Positions 36,469 to 50,265 of a stretch of 64,000 nt of DNA are shown here, one piece after another. This DNA comes from Larix kaempferi (taxonomy: Eukaryota; Streptophyta; Pinopsida; Pinales; Pinaceae): NCBI GenBank assembly GCA_027924585.1, contig BSBM01000200.1, positions 868,001-932,000 of the forward strand, read 5' to 3'. The position numbers and the translations under genes were made by a program. Numbering within the stretch: position 1 is the first letter of the stretch; every line of letters starts with the position of its first letter. The notes under the pieces were generated by a model, which made no database searches, was not told where the DNA came from, and worked only from the letters and a program-made list of their open reading frames with translations.

Positions 36469-39400
36469 TATGCACATTCTATGTCATAACGATTTCTATA
36501 GTTTGCGCATGCGTCCGGAAATAAGAAAAGCTTACTTCCACCATTTTTTAAAATCACAGCTTCTAGAAGGTTTACATGATTTCTTAAAAAACACGAGTTT
36601 TTAGAAAATGTGTTTTATTTCATAAATGGAATCAACAACCTATGCACATTCTACGTCATAACGACTTTCTATAGTTTGCGCATGCGTCCGGAAATAAGAA
36701 AAGCTTACTTCCACCGTTTTTTAAAATCACAGCTTCTAGAAGGTTTACATGATTTCGTAAAAAACACGAGTTTTTAGAAAATGTTTTTTTATTTCATAAA
36801 TGGAATCAATAAAGTATGCACATTCTACATCATAACGACTTTCTATAGTTTTCGCATGCATTTGGAAATAAGAAAAGCTTACTTCCCCCCTTTTTTAAAA
36901 TCACAGCTTCTAGAAGGTTTACATGATTTCTTAAAAAACACGAGTTTTTAGAAAATGTGTTTTATTTCATAAAGGGAATCAACAAAGTATGCACATTCTA
37001 CGTCATAACAACTTTCTATAGTTTGCGCATGCGTCCGGAAATAAGAAAAGCTTACTTCCACCGTTTTTTAAAATCACGGCTTCTAGAAGGTTTACATGAT
37101 TTCTTAAAAAACACGAGTTTTTGGAAAATGTGTTTTATTTCATAAACGGAATCTACAAAGTATGCACATTCTACGTCATAACGACTTTCTATAGTTTGCG
37201 CATGCGTCCGGAAATAAGAAAAGCTTACTTCCACCGTTTCTTAAAATCATAGCTTCTAGAAGGTTTACATGATTTCTTAAAAAACACGAGTTTTTAGAAA
37301 ATGTGTTTTATTTCATAAATGGAATCAACAAAGTATGCACATTCTACGTCATAACGACCTTCTAAAGTTTTCGCATGCGTTTGGAAATAAGAAAAGCTTA
37401 CTTCCCCCCTTTTTTAAAATCACAGCTTCTAGAAGGTTTACATGATTTCTTTAAAAACACGAGTTTTTAGAAAATGTGTTTTATTTCATAAAGGGAATCA
37501 ACAAAGTATGCACATTCTATGTCATAACGATTTCTATAGTTTGCGCAGGCGTCCGGAAATAAGAAAAGCTTACTTCCACCGTTTTTTAAAATCACAGCTT
37601 CTAGAAGGTTTACAAGATTTCTTAAAAAACACGAGTTTTTAGAAAATGTGTTTTATTTCATAAATGGAATCAACAAAGTATGCACATTCTACATCATAAC
37701 GACTTTCTATAGTTTGCGCATGCGTCTAGAAATAAGAAAAGCTTTTTTAAAATCACAGCTTCTAGAAGGTTTACATGATTTCGTAAAAAACACGAGTTTT
37801 TAGAAAATGTTTTTTATTTCATAAATGGAATCTACAAAGTATGCACATTCTACGTCATAACGACTTTCTATAGTTTTCGCATGCGTTTGGAAATAAGAAA
37901 AGCTAACTTCCCCCCTTTTTTAAAATCACAGCTTCTAGAAGGTTTACATGATTTCTTAAAAAACACGAGTTTTTAGAAAATGTGTTTTATTTCATAAATG
38001 GAATCAACAAAGTATGCACATTCTACGTAATAACGACTTTCTATAGTTTTCGCATGCATTTGAAAATAAGAAAATCTTACTTCCCCCGTTTTTTAAAATC
38101 ACAGTTTCTAGAAGGTTTACATGATTTCTTAAAAAACATGAGTTTTTAGAAAATGTGTTTTATTTCATAAATGGAATCAACAAAGTATGCACATTCTACG
38201 TCATAATGACTTTCTATAGTTTGCACATGCGTCCGAAAATAAGAAAAGCTTACTTGCACCGTTTTTTAAAATCACAGCTTCTAGAAGGTTTACATGATTT
38301 CTTAAAAAACACGAGTTTTTAGAAAATGTGTTTTATTTCATAAATGGAATCAACAAAGTATGCACATTCTACGTCATAACGACTTTCTATAGTTTCCACA
38401 TGCGTCCGGAAATAAGAAAAGCTTACTTCCACCGTTTTTTAAAATCACAGCTTCTAGAAGGTTTACATGATTTCTTAAAAAACACGAGTTTTTAGAAAAT
38501 GTGTTTTATTTCATAAATGGAATCTAGAAAGTATGCACATTCTACGTCATAACGACTTTCTATAGTTTGCGCATGCGTCCGGAAATAAGAAAACCTTACT
38601 TCCCCCGTTTTTTAAAATCACAGCTTCTAGAAGGTTTACATGATTTCTTAAAAAACACGAGTTTTTAGAAAATGTGTTTTATTTCAGAAATGGAATCAAC
38701 AAAGTATGCACATTCTACGTCATAATGACTTTCTATAGTTTGCGCATGCGTCCGGAATTAAGAAAAGCTTACTTCCACCATTTTTTAAAATCACAGCTTC
38801 TAGAAGATTTACATGATTTCGTAAAAAACACGAGTTTTTAGAAAATGTGTTTTATTTCATAAATGGAATCTCCAAAGTATGCACATTCTACGTCATAACG
38901 ACTTTCTATAGTTTGCGCATGCGTCCGGAATTAAGAAAAGCTTACTTCCACACTTTTTTAAAATCACAGCTTCTAGAAGGTTTACATGATTTCGTAAAAA
39001 ACACGAGTTTTTAGAAAATGTGTTTTATTTCATAAATGGAATCTACAAAGTATGCACATTCTACGTCATAACGACTTTCTATAGTTTGCGCATGCGTCCG
39101 GAAATAAGAAAAGCTTACCTCCCCTGTTTTTCTAAATCACAGCTTCTAGAAGGTTTACATGATTTCTTAAAAAACACGAGTTTTTAGAAAATGTGTTTTA
39201 TCTCATAAATGGAATCAACAAAGTATTCACATTCTACGTCATAACGACTTTCAATAGTTTTCGCATGCGTTTGGAAATAAGAAAAGCTTACTTCCCCCCT
39301 TTTTTAAAATCACAGCTTCTAGAAGGTTTACATGATTTCTTAAAAAACACGAGTTTTTAGAAAATGTGTTTTATTTCATAAAGGGAATCAACAAAGTATG

Positions 39401-39540
39401 CACATTCTACGTCATAACGAATTTCTATAGTTTGCGCATTCGTCCGGAAATAAGAAAAGCTTACTTCCCCCGTTTTTCTAAATCACAGCTTCTAGAAGGT
39501 TTACATGATTTCTTAAAAAACACGAGTTTTTAGAAAATGT

Positions 39541-42500
39541 GTTTTATTTCATAAATGGAATGTACAAAGTATGCACATTCTAGATCATAACGACCTTCTA
39601 TAGTTTGCGCATCCGTCCGGAAATAAGAAAAGCTTAGTTCCCCCGTTTTTCTAAATCACAGCTTCTAGAAGGTTTACATGATTTCTTAAAAAACACGAGT
39701 TTTTAGAAAATGTGTTTTATTTCATCAATGGAATCAACAAAGTATGCACATTCTACGTCATAACGATTTTCTATAGTTTTCGCATGCGTTTGGAAATAAG
39801 AAAAGCTTACTTCCCCCCTTCTTTAAAATCACACCTTCTAGAAGGTTTACATGATTTCTTAAAAAACACGAGTTTTTAGAAAATGTGTTTTATTTCATAA
39901 AGGGAATCAACAAAGTATGCACATTCTACGTCATAACGACTTTCTATAGTTTGCGCATGCGTCCGGAAATAACAAAAGCTTACTTCCACCGTTTTTTAGA
40001 ATCACAGCTTCTAGAAGGTTTACATGATTTCTTAAAAAACATGAGTTTTTAGAAAATCTGTTTTATTTCATAAATGGAATCAGCAAAGTATGCACATTCT
40101 ACGTCATAACGACTTTCTATAGTTTGCGCATTCGTCTGGAAATAAGAAAAGCTTACTTCAACCGTTTTTTAAAATCACAGCTTCTAGAAGGTTTACACGA
40201 TTTCGTAAAAAACACGTGTTTTTAGAAAATGTGTTTTATTTCATAAATGGAATCTACAAAGTATGCACATTCTACGTCATAACGACTTTCTATAGTTTGC
40301 GCATGCGTCCGGAAATAAGAAAAGCTTACTTCCACCGTTTTTTAAAATCACAGCTTCTAGAAGGTTTACATGATTTCTTAAAAAACACGAGTTTTTAGAA
40401 AATGTATTTTATTTCATAAATGGAATCTACAAAGTATGCACATTCTACGTCATAACGAATTTCTATAGTTTGCGCATGCGTCCGGAAATAAGAAAAGCTT
40501 ACTTCCCCCATTTTTTAAAATCACAGCTTCTAGAAGGTTTACATGATTTCTTAAAAAACACGAGTTTTTAGAAAATGTGTTTTATTTCATAAATGGAATC
40601 AACAAAGTATGCACATTCTACGTCACAACGACTTTCTATAGTTTGCGCATGCGTTTGGAAATAAGAAAAGCTTACTTCCACCGTTTTTTAAAATCACAGC
40701 TTCTAGAAGGTTTACATGATTTCGTAAAAAACACGTGTTTTTAGAAAATGTGTTTTATTTCATAAATGAAATCTACAAAGTATGCACATTCTACGTCATA
40801 ACGACTTTCTATAGTTTGCGCATGCATCCGGAAATAAGAAAAGCTTATTTCCACCGTTTATTAAAATCACAGCTTCTAGAAGGTTTAAATGATTTCGTAG
40901 AAAACACGATTTTTTAGAAAATGTGTTTTATTTCATAAATGGAATCTACAAAGTATGCACATTCTACGTCATAACAACTTTCTATAGTTTGCGCATGCAT
41001 CCGGAAATAAGAAAAGCTTACTTCCACCGTTTTTTAAAATCACAGCTTCTAGAAGGTTTACATGATTTCTTAAAAAACACGAGTTTTTAGAAAATGTGTT
41101 TTATTTCATCAATGGAATCAACAAAGTATGCACATTCTACGTCATAACGACTTTCTATAGTTTTCGCATGCGTTTGGAAATAAGAAAAGCTTACTTCCCC
41201 CCTTCTTTAAAATCACAGCTTCTAGAAGGTTTACATGATTTCTTAAAAAACACGAGTTTTTAGAAAATGTGTTTTATTTCATAAAGGGAATCAACAAAGT
41301 ATGCACATTCTACGTCATAACAACTTTCTATAGTTTGCGCATGCGTCCGGAAATAAGAAAAGCTTACTTCCACCGTTTTTTAAAATCACAGCTTCTAGAA
41401 GGTTTACATGATTTCTTAAAAAACATGAGTTTTTAGAAAATCTGTTTTATTTAATAAATGGAATCAACAAAGTATGCACATTCTACGTCACAACGACTTT
41501 CTATAGTTTGCGCATGCGTTTGGAAATAAGAAAAGCTTACTTCCACCGTTTTTTAAAATCACAGCTTCTAGAAGGTTTACATGATTTCTTAAAAAACACG
41601 AGTTTTTAGAAAATGTGTTTTATTTCATAAATGGAATCTACAAAGTATGCACATTCTACGTCATAACGACTTTCTATAGGTTGCGCATGCGTCCGGAAAT
41701 AAGAAAAGCTTACTTCCACTGTTTATTAAAATCACAGCTTCTAGAAGGTTTAAATGATTTCGTAAAAAACACGAGTTTTTAGAAAATGTGTTTTATTTCA
41801 TAAATGGAATCTACAAAGTATGCACATTCTACGTCATAACAACTTTCTATAGTTTGCGCATGCGTCCGGAAATAAGAAAAGCTTACTTCCACCATTTTTT
41901 AAAATCACAGCTTCTAGAAGGTTTACATGATTTCGTAAAAAACACGAGTTTTTAGAAAATGTGTTTTATTTAATCAATGGAATCTACAAAGTATGCACAT
42001 TCTACGTCATAACGAATTTCTGTAGTTTGCGCATGCATCCGGAAATAAGAAAAGCTTACTTCCCCCGTTTTTCTAAATCACAGGTTCTAGAAGGTTTACC
42101 TGATTTCTTAAAAAACACGAGTTTTTAGAAAATGTGTTTTATCTCATAAATGGAATCAGCAAAGTATGCACATTCTACGTCATAACGACTTTCTATAGTT
42201 TGCGCATGCGTCCGGAAATAAGAAAAGCTTACTTCCACCGTTTTTTAAAATCACAGCTTCTAAAAGGTTTACATGATTTCGTAAAAAACACGAGTTTTTA
42301 GAAAATGTGTTTTATTTCATAAATGGAATCAACAAAGTATGCACATTCTACGTCATAACGACTTTCTATAGTTTGCACATTTGTCCGGAAATAAGAAAAG
42401 CTTACTTCCCCCGTTTTTCTAAATCACAGCTTCTAGAAGGTTTACATGATTTCTTAAAAAACACGAGTTTTTAGAAAATGTGTTTTATTTCATAAGTGGA

Positions 42501-45360
42501 ATGTACAAAGTATGCACATTCTAAATCATAACGACCTTCTATAGTTTGCGCATCCGTCCGGAAATAAGAAAAGCTTAGTTCCCCCGTTTTTCTAAATCAC
42601 AGCTTCTAGAAGGTTTACATGATTTCTTAAAAAACACGAGTTTTTAGAAAATGTGTTTTATTTCATCAATGGAATCAACAAAATATGCACATTCTACGTC
42701 ATAACGACTTTCTATAGTTTTCGCATGCGTTTGGAAATAAGAAAAGCTTACTTCCCCCCTTCTTTAAAATCACAGCTTCTAGAAGGTTTACATGATTTCT
42801 TAAAAAACACGAGTTTTTAGAAAATGTGTTTTATTTCATAAAGGGAATCAACAAAGTATGCACATTCTACGTCATAACGACTTTCTATAGTTTGCGCATG
42901 CGTCCGGAAATAAGAAAAGCTTACTTCCACCATTTTTTAGAATCACAGCTTCTAGAAGGTTTACATGATTTCTTAAAAAACACGAGTTTTTAGAAAATCT
43001 GTTTTATTTCATAAATGGAATCAGCAAAGTATGCACATTCTACGTCATAACGACTTTCTATAGTTTGCGCATTCGTCCGGAAATAAGAAAAGCTTACTTC
43101 CCCCATTTTTTAAAATCACAGCTTCTAGAAAGTTTACATGATTTCTTAAAAAACACGAGTATTTAGAAAATGTGTTTTATTTCATAAAGGGAATCAACAA
43201 AGTATGCACATTCTATGTCATAACGATTTCTATAGTTTGCGCATGCGTCCGGAAATAAGAAAAGCTTACTTCCACCGTTTTTTAAAATCACAGCTTCTAG
43301 AAGGTTTACATGATTTCTTAAAAAACACGAGTTTTTCGAAAATGTGTTTTATTTCATAAATGGAATCAACAAAGTATGCACATTCTACGTCATAATGACT
43401 TTCTATAGTTTGCGCATGCGTCCGGAAATAAGAAAAGCTTACTTCCACCGTTTTTTAAAATCACAGCTTCTAGAAGGTTTACATGATTTCGTAAAAAACA
43501 CGAGTTTTTAGAAAATGTTTTTTTATTTCATAAATGAAATCAATAAAGTATGCACATTCTACGTCATAACGACTTTCTATAGTTTTCGCATGCGTTTGGA
43601 AATAAGAAAAGCTTACTGCCCCCCTTTTTTAAAATCACAGCTTCTAGAAGGTTTACATGATTTCTTAAAAAACACGAGTTTTTAGAAAATGTGTTTTATT
43701 TCATAAAGGGAATCAACAAAGTATGCACATTCTACGTCATAACAACTTTCTATAGTTTGCGCATGCGTCCGGAAATAAGAAAAGCTTACTTCCACCGTTT
43801 TTTAAAATCACAGCTTCTAGAAGGTTTACATGATTTTTTAAAAAACACGAGTTTTTAGAAAATGTGTTTTATTTCATAAATGGAATCTACAAAGTATGCA
43901 CATTCTAGATCATAACGACTTTCTATAGTTTGCGCATGCGTCCGGATATAAGAAAAGCTTACTTCCCCCGTTTTTTAAAATCACAGCTTCTAGAGGGTTT
44001 ACATGATTTCTTAAAAAACATGAGTTTTTAGAAAATCTGTTTTATTTCATCAATGGAATCAACAAAGTATGCACATTCTACGTCACAACGACTTTCTATA
44101 GTTTGCGCATGCGTTTGGAAATAAGAAAAGCTTACTTCCACCGTTTTTTAAAATCACAGCTTCTAGAAGGTTTACATGATTTCTTAAAAAACACGAGTTT
44201 TTAGAAAATGTGTTTTATTTCATAAATGGAATCTACAAAGTATGCACATTCTACGTCATAACGACTTTCTATAGTTTGCGCATGCGTCCGGATATAAGAC
44301 AAGCTTACTTCCACCGTTTATTAAAATCACAGCTTCTAGAAGGTTTAAATTTTTTCGTAAAAAACACGAGTTTTTAGAAAATGTGTTTTATTTCATAAAT
44401 GGAATCTACAAAGTATGCACATTCTACGTCATAACAACTTTCTATAGTTTGCGCATGCGTCCGGAAATAAGAAAAGCTTACTTCCACCATTTTTTAAAAT
44501 CACAGCTTCTAGAAGGTTTACATGATTTCGTAAAAAACACGAGTTTTTAGAAAATGTGTTTTATTTAATCAATGGAATCTACAAAGTATGCACATTCTAC
44601 GTCATAACGAATTTCTGTAGTTTGCGCATGCATCCGGAAATAAGAAAAGCTTACTTCCCCCGTTTTTCTAAATCACAGCTTCTAGAAGGTTTACATGATT
44701 TCTTAAAAAACACGAGTTTTTAGAAAATGTGTTTTATCTCATAAATGGAATCAGCAAAGTATGCACATTCTACGTCATAACGACTTTCTATAGTTTGTGC
44801 ATGCGTCCGGAAATAAGAAAAGCTTACTTCCACCGTTTTTTAAAATCACAGCTTCTAGAAGGTTTACATGATTTCGTAAAAAACACGAGTTTTTAGAAAA
44901 TGTGTTTTATTTCATAAATGGAATCAACAAAGTATGCACATTCTACGTCATAACGACTTTCTATAGTTTGCGCATGCATCTGGAAATAAGAAAAGCTTAC
45001 TTCCACCGTTTTTTAAAATCACAGCTTCTAGAAGGTTTACATGATTTCTTAAAAAACACGAGTTTTTAGAAAATGTGTTTTATTTCATATATTGAATCAA
45101 CAAAGTATGCACATTCTACGTCATAACGACTTTCTATAGTTTGCGCATTCGTCCGGAAATAAGAAAAGCTTACTTCCCCCGTTTTTCTAAATCACAGCTT
45201 CTAGAAGGTTTACATGATTTCTTAAAAAACACGAGTTTTTAGAAAATGTGTTTTATTTCATAAATGGAATGTACAAAGTATGCACATTCTAGATCATAAC
45301 GACCTTCTATAGTTTGCGCATCCGTCCGGAAATAAGAAACGCTTAGTTCCCCCGTTTTTC
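39541..45360 (+). repeat. Higher-order repeat of 16-17 monomers, three copies
   Basis: A marker monomer ('tagatcataacgaccttc' then 'gcatccgtccgg' then 'gcttagttccccc') starts at 39581, 42522 and 45290. The spacings of 2941 and 2768 bp are exactly 17 x 173 and 16 x 173. Neighbouring monomers ('tcatcaatgg', 'cccccttctttaaaatc', 'cataaagggaatc', 'aaaatctgttttatt', 'gaatcagcaaag') follow in the same order in each copy. Confidence 0.88.
40531..42372 (+). repeat. Satellite segmental duplicate B, copy 2
   Basis: Partner of 25497-27511. The two copies lie on opposite sides of the copia insertion. Subtracting the insert and its target duplication (5545 bp) leaves 9489 bp, which is 55 monomers minus 26 bp. 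One monomer present near 26400 is missing here. Confidence 0.85.
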
Positions 45361-48300
45361 TAAATCACAGCTTCTAGAAGGTTTACATGATTTCTTAAAA
45401 AACACAAGTTTTTAGAAAATGTGTTTTATTTCATCAATGGAATCAACAAAGTATGCACATTCTACGTCATAACGACTTTCTATAGTTTTCGCATGCGTTT
45501 GGAAATAAGAAAAGCTTACTTCCCCCCTTCTTTAAAATCACAGCTTCTAGAAGGTTTACATGATTTCTTAAAAAACACGAGTTTTTAGAAAATGTGTTTT
45601 ATTTCATAAAGGGAATCAACAAAGTATGCACATTCTACGTCATAACGACTTTCTATAGTTTGCGCATGCGTCCGGAAATAAGAAAAGCTTACTTCCACCA
45701 TTTTTTAGAATCACAGCTTCTAGAAGGTTTACATGATTTCTTAAAAAACACGAGTTTTTAGAAAATCTGTTTTATTTCATAAATGGAATCAGCAAAGTAT
45801 GCACATTCTACGTCATAACGACTTTCTATAGTTTGCGCGTTCGTCTGGAAATAAGAAAAGATTACTTCAACCGTTTTTTAAAATCACAGCTTCTAGAAGG
45901 TTTACACGATTCCGTAAAAAACACGTGTTTTTAGAAAATGTGTTTTATTTCATAAATGGAATCTACAAAGTATGCACATTCTACGTCATAACGACTTTCT
46001 ATAGTTTGCGCATGCGTCCGGAAATAAGAAAAGCTTACTTCCACCGTTTTTTAAAATCACAGCTTCTAGAAGGTTTACATGATTTCTTAAAAAACACGAG
46101 TTTTTAGAAAATGTGTTTTATTTCATAAATGGAATCTACAAAGTATGCACATTCTACGTCATAACGACTTTCTATAGTTTGCGCATGCGTCCAGAAATAA
46201 GAAAAGCTTATTTCCCCCATTTTTTAAAATCACAGCTTCTAGAAGGTTTACATGATTTCTTAAAAAACACGAGTTTTTAGAAAATGTGTTTTATTTCATA
46301 AATGGAATCAACAAAGTATGCACATTCTACGTCACAACAACTTTCTATAGTTTGCGCATGCGTTTGGAAATAAGAAAAGCTTACTTCCACCGTTTTTTAA
46401 AATCACAGCTTCTAGAAGGTTTACATGATTTCGTAAAAAACACATGTTTTTAGAAAATGTGTTTTATTTCATAAATGTTATCTACAAAGTATGCACATTC
46501 TACGTCATAACGAGTTTCTATAGTTTGCGCATGCATCCGGAAATAAGAAAAGCTTAATTCCACCGTTTATTAAAATCACAGCTTCTAGAAGGTTTAAATG
46601 ATTTCGTAGAAAACACGAGTTTTTAGAAAATGTGTTTTATTTTATAAATGGAATCTACAAAGTATGCACATTCTACGTCATAACAACTTTCTATAGTTTG
46701 CGCATGCATCCGGAAATAAGAAAAGCTTACTTCCACCATTTTTTAAAATCACAGCTTCTAGAAGGTTTACATGATTTCGTAAAAAACAAGTGTTTTTAGA
46801 AAATGTGTTTTATTTCATAAATGGAATCTACAAAGTATGCACATTCTACGTCATAACGACTTTCTATAGTTTGCGCATGCGTCCAGAAATAAGAAAACCT
46901 TACTTCCCCCGTTTTTTAAAATTACAGCTTCTAGAAGGTTTACATGATTTCTTAAAATACACAAGTTTTTAGAAAATATATTTTATTTCATAAATGGAAT
47001 CTACAGAGTATGCACATTCTACGTCATAATGACTTTCTATAGTTTGCGGATGCGTCCGGAAATAAGAAAAGCTTACTTCCACCGTTTTTTAAAATGACAG
47101 CTTCTAGAAGGTTTACATGATTTCTTAAAAAACACGAGTTTTTAGAAAATGTGTTTTATTTCATAAATGGAATCTACAAAGTATGCACATTCTACGTCAT
47201 AACGACTTTCTATAGTTTGCGCATGCGTCCGGAAATAAGAAAAGCTTACTTCCCCCATTTTTTAAAATCACAGCTTCTAGAAGGTTTACATGATTTCTTA
47301 AAAAACACGAGTTTTTAGAAAATGTGTTTTATTTCATAAATGGAATCAACAAAGTATGCACATTCTACGTCACAACGACTTTCTATAGTTTGCGCATGCG
47401 TTTGGAAATAAGAAAAGCTTACTTCCACCGTTTTTTAAAATCACAGCTTCTAGAAGGTTTACATGATTTCGTAAAAAACACGTGTTTTTAGAAAATGTGT
47501 TTTATTTCATAAATGGAATCTACAAAGTATGCACATTCTACGTCATAACGACTTTCTATAGTTTGCGCATGCATCCGGAAATAAGAAAAGCTTACTTCCA
47601 CCATTTATTAAAATCACAGCTTCTAGAAGGTTTAAATTATTTCGTAGAAAACACGAGTTTTTAGAAAATGTGTTTTATTTCATAAATGGAATCTACAAAG
47701 TATGCACATTCTACGTCATAACAACTTTCTATTGTTTGCGCATGCATCCGGAAATAAGAAAAGCTTACTTCCACCGTTTTTTAAAATCACAGCTTCTAGA
47801 AGGTTTACATGATTTCGTAAAAAACAAGTGTTTTTAGAAAATGTGTTTTATTTCATAAATGGAATCTACAAAGTATGCACATTCTACGTCATAACGACTT
47901 TCTATAGTTTGCGCATGCGTCCAGAAATAAGAAAACCTTACTTCCCCCGTTTTTTAAAATTACAGCTTCTAGAAGGTTTACATGATTTCTTAAAATACAC
48001 AAGTTTTTAGAAAATATCTTTTATTTCATAAATGGAATCAACAGAGTATGCACATTCTACGTCATAATGACTTTCTATAGTTTGCGGATGCGTCCGGAAA
48101 TAAGAAAACCTTACTTCCACCGTTTTTTAAAATCACAGCTTCTAGAAGGTTTACATGATTTCGTAAAAAACACGAGTTTTTAGAAAATGTGTTTTATTTC
48201 ATAAATGGAATCTACAAAGTATGCACATTCTACGTCATAACGAATTTCTGTAGTTTGCGCATGCGTTTGGAAATAAGAAAAGCTTACTTCCCCCGTTTTT

Positions 48301-49666
48301 CTAAATCACGGCTTCTAGAAGGTTTACATGATTTCTTAAAAAACACGAGTATTTAGAAAATGTGTTTTATTTCATAAATGGAATCAACAAAGTATGCACA
48401 TTCTACGTCATAACGACATTCTATAGTTTGCGCATGCGTTTGGAAATAAGAAAAGCTTACTTCCCCCATTTTTTAAAATCACAGCTTCTAGAAGGTTTAC
48501 ATGATTTCTTAAAAAACACGAGTTTTTAGAAAATGTGTTTTATTTCATAAATGGAATCAACAAAGTATGCACATTTTACGTCATAACGACTTTCTATACT
48601 TTGCGCATGCATCCGGAAATAAGAAAAGCTTACTTCCCTCATTTTTTAAAATCATAGCTTCTAGAAGGTTTACATGATTTCTTAAAAAACACGAGTTTTT
48701 AGAAAATATGTTTTATTTCATAAATGGAATCTACAAAGTATGCACATTCTACGTCATAACGACTTTCTATAGTTTGCGCATGCGTCCAGAAATAAGAAAA
48801 GCTTACTTCCACCGTTTATTAAAATCACAGCTTCTAGAAGGTTTAAATGATTTCGTAAAAAACACGAGTTTTTAGAAAATGTGTTTTATTTCATAAATGG
48901 AATCTACAAAGTATGCACATTCTACGTCATAACAACTTTCTATAGTTTGTGCATGCATCCGGAAATAAGAAAAGCTTACCTCCACCGTTTTTTAAAATCA
49001 CAGCTTCTAGAAGGTTTACATGATTTCGTAAAAAACAAGTGTTTTTAGAAAATGTGTTTTATTTCATAAATGGAATCTACAAAGTATGCACATTCTACGT
49101 CATAACGACTTTCTATAGTTTGCGCATGCGTCCAGAAATAAGAAAACCTTACTTCCCCCGTTTTTTAAAATTACAGCTTCTAGAAGGTTTACATGATTTC
49201 TTAAAAAACACGAGTTTTTAGAAAATATCTTTTATTTCATAAATGGAATCAACAGAGTATGCACATTCTACGTCATAATGACTTTCTATAGTTTGCGGAT
49301 GCGTCCGGAAATAAGAAAAGCTTACTTCCACTGTTTTTTAAAATCACAGCTTCTAGAAGGTTTACATGATTTCGTAAAAAACACGAGTTTTTAGAAAATG
49401 TGTTTTATTTCATAAATGGAATCTACAAAGTATGCACATTCTACGTCATAACGACTTTCTATAGTTTGCGCATGCGTTTGGAAATAAGAAAAGCTTACTT
49501 CCCCCGTTTTTTAAAATGACAGCTTCTAGAAGGTTTACATGATTTCTTAAAAAACACGAGTTTTTAGAAAATGTGTTTTATTTCATAAATGGAATCTACA
49601 AAGTATGCACATTCTACATCATAACGACTTTCTATAGTTTGCGCATGCGTTTGGAAATAAGAAAAG

Positions 49667-49671
49667 CTTAC
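49667..49671 (+). repeat. Target-site duplication CTTAC, left
   Basis: CTTAC overlaps the HindIII site of the interrupted monomer (monomer position 4-8) and is repeated at 52412-52416 after the insert. Confidence 0.9.
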
Positions 49672-49673
49672 TG

Positions 49674-49703
49674 TAGTGCTCTGGTTTTTACAGCAGAGCA
49701 CTA
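49674..49703. other. Terminal hairpin of the solo LTR
   Basis: Perfect 10-bp inverted repeat TAGTGCTCTG / CAGAGCACTA with a 10-nt spacer, two bases inside the LTR end. If the LTR is on the minus strand this is the 3' end of U5, next to where a primer-binding site would have been. Confidence 0.75.
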
Positions 49704-50095
49704 AGTAAAAATTTCAGAGTAAATTTTTCTACATATTAAACTTTATCAAGTGTATGGAAGTAAATTTCTAACAATTACTATGTGCCTAAATGATATTTAG
49801 TGTACTGTCGTGTTTTCCATCAACCTTACATTCGTAATTTAAAATAAACAAACATATCATTATTTTCTTTTCAACAATCATGTTCCAGCATAAAAATATG
49901 TTTCACAACTTAGTAAATCAGTAAATAGCAAGTTATGCATGTTTACAGTAAGATTTAGCATAATAATCGAATAACGTAAATAACAAGGAAATTACCTGAT
50001 GCTGATGCTAACCGTAGGTTGTAGCAGGTTGTATAACCCCTTAGACAGCCAAAATGAAGTGTCCACCCTACCAACCAGCTATTATCTTGCTGGCC

Positions 50096-50119
50096 CTTGG
50101 AAATCAAAGGATTTCCAAG
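50096..50119. other. Perfect 10-bp stem, 4-nt loop inverted repeat in the solo LTR
   Basis: CTTGGAAATC, loop AAAG, GATTTCCAAG. In the minus orientation it falls about 140 bp downstream of the TATA-like element, within the predicted R-U5 transcript. No role can be assigned. Confidence 0.7.
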
Positions 50120-50176
50120 CCCCCGAGCCCACAATCTGATAATCCCGAGAGCAGTGTTTTCTTCTGTTCTCAAAAC

Positions 50177-50208
50177 CTTTCTGTTCTCCAAACTTTCTGT
50201 TCTCCAAA
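50177..50208. repeat. 16-bp tandem duplication in the solo LTR
   Basis: CTTTCTGTTCTCCAAA occurs twice in direct succession. An imperfect third copy (cttctgttctcaaaac) lies just upstream. Confidence 0.85.
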
Positions 50209-50257
50209 CTTTCTTTTCTTCCCCCAAAACCCCCCCTTTACTCCAAGCTCTCCCCCT

Positions 50258-50265
50258 CTATATAC
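50258..50265 (-). promoter_or_regulatory. Possible TATA element of the solo LTR
   Basis: GTATATAG on the minus strand, followed by a purine-rich stretch, lies about 2.15 kb from the inferred 5' end of the LTR. The motif is nearly palindromic, so it does not prove orientation by itself. Confidence 0.35.

Larger units (their letters stand above)
36464..49671 (+). repeat. 173-bp HindIII satellite array, block 2 (about 76 monomers)
   Basis: Continuation of the same satellite in the same orientation and register as block 1. Private variants of block 1 recur here, such as the 12-bp deletion monomer at 37739 and segmental duplicate B at 40531. No gene, RNA or other element is seen in it. Confidence 0.97.
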
